From an uncultured Cohaesibacter sp. (GTDB taxonomy: Bacteria > Pseudomonadota > Alphaproteobacteria > Rhizobiales > Cohaesibacteraceae): 64,000 nt of DNA. The DNA lies in contig NZ_OY782763.1 of NCBI RefSeq assembly GCF_963678225.1, forward strand, positions 124,001 through 188,000, written 5' to 3'. The notes under the pieces are model-generated. The model worked only from the letters and a program-made list of their open reading frames with translations. It was not told the DNA's origin and searched no databases. Position numbers and translations under genes: made by a program. Shown piece by piece: positions 18,431 through 26,540 of this stretch. Position 1 is the stretch's first letter. Each line of letters starts with the position of its first letter.

Positions 18431-18897
18431 CAGTCTCCCTCACGCAAGGTAACCAAACGGATTTTGCGATGCCCCGCAGCCCGAAAGGCCTGCAATAGGG
18501 GCATCAGTTTTTTGGCGGGTAGTGCCTTATCAGCCAGTATATGAAGGATTTCATCGCTTTGGGGCGAAGCAGAAGCAACACCGCTCGCACTGTTGGCCTT
18601 GGCTGGTTGCTGTGCATCGGCAGCAGGGAACAGCGCTAATATCTCTTCAATGCTCAGCTCGCGTCCGTGATGAATGAGCGTGCTATCAGCCAATATTTCG
18701 ACCGCATTGCCAGCAGGGGGCATTTGCTCAAGCTTGCGGGCAGTGGGTGGCGTCAACTCAGAGGAAACCGGAGGCGCAACCGTACCGGCAATCAGAAAGA
18801 AGATCAGCATCAGAAACACGATGTTGATGAGCGGTATGGTATTGTCCGGCAGGACTTTTTTATGGGCTTTCGCCTTATGCATACGCATGGTGATCAA
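18430..18897 (-). CDS. ExbD/TolR-family protein, variant with Asn for the membrane Asp
   Basis: The 155-residue protein has a short cytoplasmic basic tail, one membrane helix (IPLINIVFLMLIFFLIAGTV) and a periplasmic domain. In ExbD and TolR the helix carries an essential Asp that conducts protons (LIDV or LVDV). Here the codon is AAC, giving Asn25 in LINIV. The paralogue encoded just upstream (18926-19318) keeps the Asp. The two may form a heterodimer within the ExbB pentamer, with only one proton-carrying subunit. The periplasmic part contains a Gln/Ala/Ser-rich linker (ADAQQPAKANSASGVASA). It lies between exbD and tonB. Confidence 0.85.
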   Translation of the reverse strand: MITMRMHKAKAHKKVLPDNTIPLINIVFLMLIFFLIAGTVAPPVSSELTPPTARKLEQMPPAGNAVEILADSTLIHHGRELSIEEILALFPAADAQQPAKANSASGVASASPQSDEILHILADKALPAKKLMPLLQAFRAAGHRKIRLVTLREGD

Positions 18898-18925
18898 CCA
18901 GCTTCAAAGGCTGGGTCTCCTTCAA

Positions 18926-19318
18926 TCAATTCGCCAGAAATACGGATTTGAGTTTGCTCGACTTGACGGTCTCAAGAAGCGCAACCAACTCCTGCAGGCT
19001 GACATCGCCCCTTGGCACAATCACAGCTCGCTCAACACCTTCTGTAAGAAACGGCTCCAAAGCCGCATCCAAACCGCCAAGCTCCGTTACACGGCCATTG
19101 AGCCGCAGCACGCTATCATCAGAAAGAGACATGATCAGCTTAGGCCGTTCCCCGCCTGAGCCAGACCCAACACCCGCGACGCCCAGATCCAGCTGGCTAT
19201 AGCGTGAGAAGGTGGAGGACAGCATGAAGAACAGCAACAGCAGAAAAATGACGTCGATAAGAGACGTCAGGCCGACAATTGAGCGCCTTTTGCGTGGCGC
19301 ACTAAGTCGCATAGCCAA
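18926..19318 (-). CDS. exbD: ExbD biopolymer transport protein
   Basis: The 130-residue protein has the standard ExbD layout: basic cytoplasmic start, membrane helix SLIDVIFLLLLFFMLSSTF with the proton-conducting Asp, and a periplasmic domain of about 80 residues. It overlaps the exbB gene by 17 bases, suggesting coupled translation. It works with ExbB to energise TonB. Confidence 0.92.
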   Translation of the reverse strand: MAMRLSAPRKRRSIVGLTSLIDVIFLLLLFFMLSSTFSRYSQLDLGVAGVGSGSGGERPKLIMSLSDDSVLRLNGRVTELGGLDAALEPFLTEGVERAVIVPRGDVSLQELVALLETVKSSKLKSVFLAN

Positions 19319-20153
19319 GCCCCCCTTGACCGGATGTCGCCTCTGCAGAATAGGCCGACGCTTTGTCCGTCAGCTGGCCAGTCAGCACCGCCGTTACCAA
19401 TTCTTCCATCACGCTCTGTTCGCGCTCAACCCTGCTAGCGAACCAGTCTGCGAATAGGCTCGCCGGAATGGCCACAGCCAAACCCACAGCAGTCGTCAGC
19501 AGAGCCACCCAAATGCCACCCGCCAGCACCGACGGATCAACAGTCGCCCCGGCCTCCTGAAGCCGCTGAAAAGCCTCAATCATGCCGATCACAGTGCCGA
19601 ACAAGCCCAGAAGGGGTGAAATCTGACCAACGGTTTCAAGAAACCGCAACATGACCCGCGTTTGCGAGAGAGATTGCAAAGCAACCCGTTCGATATCTTC
19701 GCGTATCAGGGCCTGTTTGTCCGGATGGTTCACTTGCCCCCGCATGGCGTGCGCGACAACGATTGTGACAGGGGACTTGCCTTTATCCAGCAAGGAAAGC
19801 GCATCTTCCCGTTGCCCAGCACGCCAAAGTCCAATGGCCTTTCGGGCCCGGCTGTGTCGACCGATACCGATGAAGGAAAATTGCCATAGCTTGTAGAGAA
19901 TGACAGACAAGGAAAGAACTGACAAGACAGCAAGCAGCATGACCACCGGACCACCCATGTCGATCATGGAGTGGATTTGCCCCCATAGGGCATTCAGATC
20001 AAAACTGCTCGAGGTGTCGGCAGGCGCATTTCCAACGGCGTCACCAACCACATCCATAGCGGGCCTAGCTCCAGAAGATTGCCCCATGGTTTGAGAGGTT
20101 TGATCAATTGTCGTGGCAAGATCCGAAGCTGACCCTGTTGCGCTTTCAGTCAT
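19302..20153 (-). CDS. exbB: ExbB proton channel protein (MotA/TolQ/ExbB family)
   Basis: The 283-residue protein has an unusually long N-terminus (about 65 residues rich in Ser, Thr and Ala) before the first membrane helix (GGPVVMLLAVLSVLSLSVILY). The conserved MotA/TolQ/ExbB core follows, with FLETVGQISPLLGLFGTVIG and the last helix IWVALLTTAVGLAVAIPASL. It forms the pentameric inner-membrane channel for the TonB motor. It is the second gene of the operon after a small exported protein. Confidence 0.92.
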   Translation of the reverse strand: MTESATGSASDLATTIDQTSQTMGQSSGARPAMDVVGDAVGNAPADTSSSFDLNALWGQIHSMIDMGGPVVMLLAVLSVLSLSVILYKLWQFSFIGIGRHSRARKAIGLWRAGQREDALSLLDKGKSPVTIVVAHAMRGQVNHPDKQALIREDIERVALQSLSQTRVMLRFLETVGQISPLLGLFGTVIGMIEAFQRLQEAGATVDPSVLAGGIWVALLTTAVGLAVAIPASLFADWFASRVEREQSVMEELVTAVLTGQLTDKASAYSAEATSGQGGLGYAT

Positions 20154-20214
20154 GATGAAACTTCCGATTAACAGAATATAAGGTTAGAAAACGAGGACTG
20201 AGGGTCCAAAGGAC

Positions 20215-20658
20215 CTACAGCCCCAACTTGATCTTAGCGCGAGAAGAGGGACGCAGCGCAGCAAGACAGCCGCTGGCCGTCATGCCTTCTGCCTGGCAGT
20301 CCGAAACGTCATTGATCAGAATTTCACTCAGCGCGTCGCAGTCCACATCGGGCAAATCAAATTGGCGCAACCGACGTTTGCCTTGGCTCAAGGCTCCCGT
20401 ACTCAGAACCATCAGATCCTGCGCCAATCCCTTTTTGTCCAGCATGACAATCTCTATTCCCATCGTCTCCAAGGGCACACCAAGGTCATTTCGGATGAGG
20501 AAGGACAGTCGGCAGGCCCCTTCAAGCGCTTGAGCATTGTTAAGCTCAACAGAAATCACCCTATCGCTATCCGGTGCAGCTTCTGTTGCCTGTGCAGAGG
20601 CGTGCAGCAGAGGAAAAAGGCAAGAAAATCCAATCAGAAAGGACTTACGAATTGGCAT
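20215..20658 (-). CDS. small exported protein of unknown function, first gene of the tonB operon
   Basis: The start is placed at the ATG at 20658 because GGGAG lies nine bases before it; an in-frame ATG at 20691 has no ribosome site. The 147-residue product begins with a signal peptide (MPIRKSFLIGFSCLFPLLHASAQA). The mature part has a block CRLSFLIRNDLGVPLETMG, which reads like a beta-sandwich edge, and four Cys in all (CRLSF, VDCDAL, SDCQAE and SGCLAAL) that could form two periplasmic disulfides. No family was recognised with certainty. Its place before exbB, about 60 bases upstream, suggests a periplasmic accessory role in TonB-dependent uptake. It follows an iron box at 20834-20848. Confidence 0.7.
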   Translation of the reverse strand: MPIRKSFLIGFSCLFPLLHASAQATEAAPDSDRVISVELNNAQALEGACRLSFLIRNDLGVPLETMGIEIVMLDKKGLAQDLMVLSTGALSQGKRRLRQFDLPDVDCDALSEILINDVSDCQAEGMTASGCLAALRPSSRAKIKLGL

Positions 20659-20833
20659 TCTATACGCTCCCGAATTTATGTAACCATCCATCCATCAATG
20701 CAGCAGAGCTGGTGATCTCTTCAAAACGAGCATGAAGGTCAGCCCCAGCCATCACAGCGTCAGGACAAGAAGAAACGCACCCCTTTGACCGATTCAGGCA
20801 GGGATGTGCGTGAATAGTTAGAATATCTATTTA

Positions 20834-20848
20834 TGAGTAAAATATTCA
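20834..20848 (-). promoter_or_regulatory. RirA-type iron box (TGA-N9-TCA) before the tonB operon
   Basis: TGAGTAAAATATTCA matches TGA-N9-TCA, with six of seven symmetric positions paired. It lies 176 bases upstream of the first gene of the tonB operon, in an otherwise empty gap of 255 bases. Iron-rhodo boxes of this form are known targets of the iron regulator RirA in Rhizobiales and Rhodobacterales. Confidence 0.55.
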
Positions 20849-20913
20849 AGTTAACAGACTTGCGCTCAAGTGACATTTTCTATCGCTCAGACGCCACGCG
20901 ATCAAAGCCGGCT

Positions 20914-21672
20914 TTAGCGATAGTGCATGACAAAGCGATGCTCACCGACGTCGTGAATATCGGCCTGCATGTCGAAGACTTGCTCAATCGTTTCGTTGGT
21001 CAGGAAATATTTTGTCTCACCGTTGGCCACCAGGCGCCCGTCTTTCAGGCCAACAATCCAGTCTGCATAGAGCGCCGCATAGTTGATCTCGTGAAGAACG
21101 ACAACGATGGTCTTGCCCGACTGCGCTGAAAGGGTACCAAGGCGCTGCATAAGCGTGCGGGCGCTTTTCATATCCAGATTGTTCAAGGGCTCATCAAGCA
21201 GCAAATAATCCGTATCCTGCGCATAGGCCATGGCCACAAAAGCCTTCTGCCGCTGACCACCCGAAATTTCATCAATGAAGCGATGCCGGATGGAAGCAAG
21301 CTCAAGGCTTTCGATGGCTTCATCTACAAGCTTATTATCCTCACCCGTTGGCCGACCCTGATGATGCGGAAAGCGGCCAAAGGCAACGAGATCTGCAACG
21401 GTCAACCGCGAGGCCAACTGGTTGGATTGGGTAAGGATAGCGAGTGTCTTGGCCAGCTGCTTGCTCGGTGTCTGGGTTACATCCAGCCCGTCGACCTCAA
21501 TGGTGCCTTTTTGCAAGGGCTGCAGGCGAGCAATGAGGGAGAGCAGGGTGGACTTACCAGCCCCATTGGGCCCAACCAGCGCTGTAACCTTGCCCTTTGG
21601 CAACTGCACCGAAATATCACTGAGAATTGCCTGCCCATGCAATGCATGGCTGACAGAGCGGATGTCAATCAT
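20914..21672 (-). CDS. ferric-siderophore ABC transporter ATP-binding protein (FepC/CeuD type)
   Basis: The 252-residue protein has Walker A GPNGAGKST, signature ISGGQRQKAFVAMAYA and Walker B YLLLDEPLNNLD, with the switch His in VVLHEINYAALYAD. This build is typical of FecE/FepC/CeuD ATPases of siderophore importers. It overlaps the upstream permease gene by four bases and is the last gene of the binding protein, permease, permease, ATPase series. Confidence 0.94.
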   Translation of the reverse strand: MIDIRSVSHALHGQAILSDISVQLPKGKVTALVGPNGAGKSTLLSLIARLQPLQKGTIEVDGLDVTQTPSKQLAKTLAILTQSNQLASRLTVADLVAFGRFPHHQGRPTGEDNKLVDEAIESLELASIRHRFIDEISGGQRQKAFVAMAYAQDTDYLLLDEPLNNLDMKSARTLMQRLGTLSAQSGKTIVVVLHEINYAALYADWIVGLKDGRLVANGETKYFLTNETIEQVFDMQADIHDVGEHRFVMHYR

Positions 21673-22625
21673 CGGCTCCTTCCTTTCAGGATCAAGAGAA
21701 GGAAGGTCACGCCTCCCAGAAACTCGACAATCACGCTGAGAGGCGTAGAGAAGTTGAGAAGTTGCTCAAGTATGGTTTGCCCCCCGATAAGCACACAAGC
21801 CGACAGGAGCGAGGCCGCAGGCAGCAGAATGGCATGTCTATGGGTGGGAAACAGATGGTAGGTGAGGTTGCTGACCAGCAGTCCGAAAAAGGCAACCGGA
21901 CCGACAAGCGCGGTTGAGACAGACACCAGACTGGCGATAATGACAAGCGTCATATAAACCCGCTGCTTGTAATTGATGCCAAGATTGATCGCCGCATCGC
22001 GCCCCAGCGCCAACACATCCAGATCAAATCGTAAATACCAGGCAGCAAGCAGCCCCAACGCCATGATCACGCAACTCAAAACAAGCAGATCGCCGTTGAT
22101 GGAATTGAAGCTGGCCATGGAAGAGGTGGCAGCAACCACGAAATCATTGGGGTCAATCAGACGCTGCAAAAAGGAGGTAACCGAGCGAAACAGAACTCCG
22201 AAGATAATGCCCGTCAACAACAGGCGATGCATATCTTCCCCGCGCGCTTGCTGCGATTGCCCGAGCAGAGTGCCGAACAAAGCCAGTGAGGCCAGCATCA
22301 TGAAAAAGAAGGAGGTAAAGAAGGAAACCTGAGGCGCCAATTGCGCAAAACCGAGGCCGCCTAGAAAGAAAACCAGCGCGGTTTGCAGCAGCGCATAAAG
22401 GGCATCAAACCCCATAAGGGAGGGCGTCAGAATGCGGTTCTTCGTCAGCGTTTGGAACAGAACCGTTGAGACCGCAATCGCAATCGCCACCAGAGAGATA
22501 CCCAAAAGCTTGGTCCCGCGAAACCACAATACGAACTCCCAGTTACCCCGAGCGTTGACCGTCAAAAAGGCAACGGCGCAGACCACAAACAGCAGAAGCG
22601 CATATATCAGGCGTCTTTCAACCAT
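21669..22625 (-). CDS. ferric-siderophore ABC transporter permease (FecCD family), second
   Basis: The 318-residue protein has the multi-helix FecCD layout, with family segments LLTGIIFGVLFRSVTSFLQR, LGRDAAINLGINYK and TALVGPVAFFGLLVSNLTYH. It overlaps the first permease gene by one base (TGATG) and the ATPase gene by four. The pair resembles CeuB/CeuC or FatC/FatD of catecholate importers. Confidence 0.93.
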   Translation of the reverse strand: MVERRLIYALLLFVVCAVAFLTVNARGNWEFVLWFRGTKLLGISLVAIAIAVSTVLFQTLTKNRILTPSLMGFDALYALLQTALVFFLGGLGFAQLAPQVSFFTSFFFMMLASLALFGTLLGQSQQARGEDMHRLLLTGIIFGVLFRSVTSFLQRLIDPNDFVVAATSSMASFNSINGDLLVLSCVIMALGLLAAWYLRFDLDVLALGRDAAINLGINYKQRVYMTLVIIASLVSVSTALVGPVAFFGLLVSNLTYHLFPTHRHAILLPAASLLSACVLIGGQTILEQLLNFSTPLSVIVEFLGGVTFLLLILKGRSR

Positions 22626-23611
22626 CAGGCGCTTTTCTCCTGCTGGCTTTCAGGTGTCGAAGGACGGCGCGGCGGAAAATAGAGCAGCCACAAAAACAGC
22701 GCTGCACCGACAAATCCAAAAATGGTTGCTGCCGGAATTTCGAAGGGATGGCGCACAATCCGCCCAATGAGATCGGAGAGCAGAACCAGCCCCGCGCCCA
22801 TCATGGCTGTAACGGGAAGCGTCTTGCGCAAATTATCACCCAGCCACCGGCTAACGATGTTGGGCACAACCAGCCCGACAAACGGAATGACCCCGACGGT
22901 GACCACTGTCACCGCCGAAATCAGTGAAACAATCACCAACCCCAGCCGTACGATCTGGTGATAGTTCAGCCCCAGATTGATGCTGACATTGCGGCCAAGT
23001 CCGAGAATGGCGAACTGGTCAGCCACTAGATAGGCCACGATCATCAATATTCCGGTTAACCACAGAAGCTCGTAGCGTCCCTGCAGGATGCCCGAAAATT
23101 CGCCGTTAAACCATGTTTGGAGATATTGCAGCAGATCCGCCTGGTAGGCGATGAAGGTCACGAGCGCGCTTACAACCCCGCCATAGGCTATCCCCACCAA
23201 CGGCACCAGCAATGGCTGATGCGCAGGCAAGCGGCGCACCATCGCCAGAAACACCATCGTGCCCAGAAGCGAAAAGACGCAGGCAGCAATCATCTTGAGA
23301 AATATGGATGCCTGAGGCATCAGAAAGGTGATGAGCAGGAGCCCAAGCGCCGCAGTCGAGCCGGAGCCCGCCGTCATCGGCTCAACAAATCGGTTGGAAA
23401 CAATCATCTGCATGATGATACCGGCAACAGCCAGAGAGGCTCCGGTCAGCAAAACGGCCAGCGTACGCGGGATACGGCTGACCAGAAGCAGATTCAAACC
23501 TTCTCCGGTTTGCAGAAAGCGACCGGCATCCAGATCAATCGCACCAACAAAAAGGCTCGAAATGATTCCGAGCCCCAAAATGGCAAGCGCGAATATCCAA
23601 CCCTTGATCAT
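22625..23611 (-). CDS. ferric-siderophore ABC transporter permease (FecCD family), first
   Basis: The 328-residue protein shows FecCD signatures: SRIPRTLAVLLTGASLAVAG near the N-terminus, MTAGSGSTAALGLLLI, and VGVIPFVGLVVPNIVSRWLG near the C-terminus. It begins 80 bases after the binding-protein stop codon. It forms the channel with the following permease. Confidence 0.93.
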   Translation of the reverse strand: MIKGWIFALAILGLGIISSLFVGAIDLDAGRFLQTGEGLNLLLVSRIPRTLAVLLTGASLAVAGIIMQMIVSNRFVEPMTAGSGSTAALGLLLITFLMPQASIFLKMIAACVFSLLGTMVFLAMVRRLPAHQPLLVPLVGIAYGGVVSALVTFIAYQADLLQYLQTWFNGEFSGILQGRYELLWLTGILMIVAYLVADQFAILGLGRNVSINLGLNYHQIVRLGLVIVSLISAVTVVTVGVIPFVGLVVPNIVSRWLGDNLRKTLPVTAMMGAGLVLLSDLIGRIVRHPFEIPAATIFGFVGAALFLWLLYFPPRRPSTPESQQEKSA

Positions 23612-23691
23612 GTTTCATCACCCTTGACTGATCACAATGAGCAAGACAGTCAAAACACATAGCAATGCAGGCTGCCTTGTTGGCATCATGA

Positions 23692-24612
23692 TCAATCAGC
23701 CTTGCCAAATGCCTTGATCATCTCGTCAAGCGTATGGGTCATGGACTGAATGCCGCCGCTGGCGATATAGATATTAGCCGCATCGAGATAGACAATCTGG
23801 CCCTCTTTCCATGCCTTGGTTTCATGCACAAGGGCATTGTCCAGCGTGGTATCAGCCGAGGCGCCACTGGCTCCGATCGCAGCAGAACGGTCAATTACCA
23901 GCAACCAATCGGGATTGACGTCGCGGATAAACTCGAAGGAAACCGCTTCGCCATGAGTGGCATCTTCAACACTTTCAACGGCTTCAGGCAGACCAACGGC
24001 ATCATGCAACCAGCCAAACCGACCCGTCGCGCCATAGGCTGAAATCTTCGGACCATTGGCCAGAATGATCAGCCCGTTGCCTTTGCCCTTAACAGCGGCT
24101 TGCGCCTCCGCGACTTTGTCATCGAATGCTGCTTCCAGCTCCTTGGCTTTCTGCTCCTTGTCAAACAGCGCACCATAGGCTTCCAGCCGGGCCTTGGCCT
24201 GACCGACCATATCGGTCCCCCAGATCGTCATATCGATGGTTGGCACCATTTTTGACATCTGGTCATATTGCTTGGCGGAGCGACCACCAACGACAACCAG
24301 ATCCGGCTGCAGCGCATTGATGGCCTCGTAGTTTGGCTCAAACAGGCTGCCGACACCTTCCGCCGATTGCGAGATATGATCCAGATAGGAAACATAGAGC
24401 TTGTCGGGCACACCGACCGGCTCAACACCCAAGGCATCAATCGTATCCAGAGCGGCAACATCCATCACAACCACAGAGCTCGGATGGCTGGAAAAGTGCG
24501 CGGCATCCCGTGCCGTTGGTATTTCCAAGTCTTCAGCCAGAGCTTGCGGAGCAACAAATGCAAGCAGGCCAGAAAAAGCCAAAGCAAGGCGAAACGGTCG
24601 TGAAGTCATCAA
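23692..24612 (-). CDS. ferric-siderophore periplasmic binding protein (CeuE/FatB type)
   Basis: The 306-residue protein starts with a signal peptide (MMTSRPFRLALAFSGLLAFVAPQALA). It has the class III binding-protein fold: RDAAHFSSHPSSVVVMDVAA, then EPNYEAINALQPDLVVVGGR and the long backbone helix. There is no lipobox Cys. The closest recognised group is CeuE/FatB, which bind catecholate siderophores. The co-encoded esterase supports a tris- or bis-catecholate ligand. An iron box is at 24745-24759. Confidence 0.9.
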   Translation of the reverse strand: MMTSRPFRLALAFSGLLAFVAPQALAEDLEIPTARDAAHFSSHPSSVVVMDVAALDTIDALGVEPVGVPDKLYVSYLDHISQSAEGVGSLFEPNYEAINALQPDLVVVGGRSAKQYDQMSKMVPTIDMTIWGTDMVGQAKARLEAYGALFDKEQKAKELEAAFDDKVAEAQAAVKGKGNGLIILANGPKISAYGATGRFGWLHDAVGLPEAVESVEDATHGEAVSFEFIRDVNPDWLLVIDRSAAIGASGASADTTLDNALVHETKAWKEGQIVYLDAANIYIASGGIQSMTHTLDEMIKAFGKAD

Positions 24613-24744
24613 TCAATCCCTTGTAAGCACTTCAAAAAAGAGGAGGCGGGAGAGGCAGAATTGCCTCTTGAACATGAGTGTCACTTGCAACATAGGCCAA
24701 GATGTGGCAATGGAAAGCACCAAAACAGGCTCATGACTTAAATT

Positions 24745-24759
24745 TGAATATCAAATTCA
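24745..24759 (-). promoter_or_regulatory. RirA-type iron box (TGA-N9-TCA) before the siderophore ABC operon
   Basis: TGAATATCAAATTCA has six of seven symmetric pairs, and the dyad extends by one base each side (TTGAA to TTCAA). It lies about 130 bases upstream of the binding-protein start, just after the end of the esterase gene. It suggests an iron-regulated promoter for the binding protein-permease-permease-ATPase genes. Confidence 0.6.
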
Positions 24760-24772
24760 AGATATCAACAGC

Positions 24773-26434
24773 CTATTTGCCAACCACTCGCGCATTGGCA
24801 TCCACGCTTCCCAGCAATGCAATCAGCCCTTGAGGCAACTGCTCTCTCCAGGCAAACATGTCGTGCGCCGTAGGGAACTCCTGATGGATCGCGCTATAGC
24901 CTTTGGCAAGGAGCACATCATGCAGATGCCTGTTTGGCTCCAAAATGCTCGCAAAGCCATCGCCACGGCTGGTCTCGAACAGGCCTGCTGCAAGATAGAA
25001 GCGAACCGGCGCAGGTTCATGGGTCGCCACGCGCCGGGCAACCATATTGGCGCCAGCATATGCACCCTCGTCCGACCACCAATAGGACCCTGAAAGCGAC
25101 AGCACCGCGCCAAAGGCTTCAGGATGCTTGAGCGCGATGGTTGTCGAGCCAAGGCCACCGAAGCTTGACCCGCTGAGAATGGTTCTCTCGGCCCGCGGAG
25201 AAAAGCCTAACTCTTCACGCACCAGGGAAAGGACATCCTTGGCCATAAAGGCAGCGAAGGTATCATTATCCGGCAGTTCTTTCGCGCGCACCACATTGTC
25301 GATAGAAGAAACAAATACAGCGGCCAGAGGCGGAATTTTGCCTGCGACGACCAGCGCATCAATGCTGCGATCCAGATGCCCTTTGCGCAGAAACTGTTCG
25401 CCATCAAAAACAAAAAGCAAAGGCGTATCGGGATCGGATTCATCAAAACCTGCACTGCGATAGATCCAAATATCTCTTTCATTCTCCAGCTCGACACTCG
25501 CAATGCGGTGATGGCTAAGCGCTCCCTGTGCTTCAGGCACGGCCTCAAACCATGGTTCCAGCGCGCCGCCACCGACACGGAAGGTCGAAGACTGATTGTA
25601 GGCATCCGGTGCCTTTGTTGGCCATGGATAGCGATTGAGCGGGTCTGCCTTGGCCTTTGCCAGAATCGCTACGCGGCGCGCGCGTTTCGGGCCATCAAAA
25701 TCCGGCACATCCTTCGCCAACTGATAAGAGAACAAAGTTCCTGCAGGCACAGACACCGTCCGGAACCAGACATCGCTCTTGCCAAGCCTTTCCAGCGCGT
25801 AGATATCGTTGGCAGGGCCGCCAAGCATTTTGACATTTCGTTCAGCGCCTCTTGCAAGAAAGGTCAAAAGTGTTTCGCCCTTGTTGCCCGGTTCCACCAT
25901 GGGCGTGCCTTCTTTGGTGATGTCCTGCCAAAAGGCATCAGTGTTTGCCTCCTGTTCCAACTTCTCGGCCAGAACACGAAGGCGAGGGCTTTGATAGCTG
26001 CGCTTTGGAGCATGTAGATCCTTTTCAGCGATCATGCTTGTTTGCGTTATGGCAAGAAAGCCCGCCTCAGAGCTGGAGACTGCCAGATAGGAAGGCTTGT
26101 CAGGCATCATGAACATCACATGCTTGCGTCCTTCCCCTTTTGCCAGCAATTGCCGGTAATGTGTCCCGTCTTCGCCCTCAAGGGAGATATCAAACGGCAA
26201 GCCTGACGTTTCAAGAGACAAACCGACCAAGGCTCCGGTATCACCGAGTAGATGGATAGCGACAGGCTCATTGGCGACCACGTCAACACGAATGGGGTCG
26301 TGGATGGCATCTATTTGTTCAATCACCTTGGGAGACATGGCATGGACACTCTGGGAAAGAACACCCAAGCCGATAACGAGCAAAGCTTGCATGGCTTGAG
26401 CAAAAAAGCGGGGCTGGATGAACATTTTTGGCAA
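24773..26434 (-). CDS. periplasmic enterochelin-esterase-like hydrolase (Fes/IroE family)
   Basis: The 553-residue protein has a signal-peptide-like start ending near VLSQSVHA. An N-terminal Fes-type beta-sandwich region follows, then an esterase-D alpha/beta hydrolase domain from about residue 310. The nucleophile is in ILSGSSFGGLGS (GxSxG) and the catalytic His in FPTAHDMFAWREQ. Enzymes of this group cut the trilactone of enterobactin-like siderophores to release iron. Export to the periplasm, as in IroE, means the cut may precede binding by the CeuE-type protein, which prefers linear products. It lies between the receptor gene and the binding-protein gene, all on one strand. Confidence 0.87.
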   Translation of the reverse strand: MPKMFIQPRFFAQAMQALLVIGLGVLSQSVHAMSPKVIEQIDAIHDPIRVDVVANEPVAIHLLGDTGALVGLSLETSGLPFDISLEGEDGTHYRQLLAKGEGRKHVMFMMPDKPSYLAVSSSEAGFLAITQTSMIAEKDLHAPKRSYQSPRLRVLAEKLEQEANTDAFWQDITKEGTPMVEPGNKGETLLTFLARGAERNVKMLGGPANDIYALERLGKSDVWFRTVSVPAGTLFSYQLAKDVPDFDGPKRARRVAILAKAKADPLNRYPWPTKAPDAYNQSSTFRVGGGALEPWFEAVPEAQGALSHHRIASVELENERDIWIYRSAGFDESDPDTPLLFVFDGEQFLRKGHLDRSIDALVVAGKIPPLAAVFVSSIDNVVRAKELPDNDTFAAFMAKDVLSLVREELGFSPRAERTILSGSSFGGLGSTTIALKHPEAFGAVLSLSGSYWWSDEGAYAGANMVARRVATHEPAPVRFYLAAGLFETSRGDGFASILEPNRHLHDVLLAKGYSAIHQEFPTAHDMFAWREQLPQGLIALLGSVDANARVVGK

Positions 26435-26487
26435 ACTTTCCAGTTAAGCATCAGCAAAGCAGTTGCACGCTGATAAACGCACCAAAA

Positions 26488-26513
26488 CCTCCCGCCCGAA
26501 AACGGGCGAGAGG
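26488..26513 (-). terminator. intercistronic GC-rich hairpin after the receptor gene
   Basis: CCTCCCGCCCG (26488-26498) and CGGGCGAGAGG (26503-26513) pair around AAAA. On the minus strand it is followed by TTTTGG. It lies between the receptor stop and the esterase start and may cause partial termination. Confidence 0.55.
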
Positions 26514-26540
26514 CGGGGCAGATTTCATTTCTGGTAAAGA

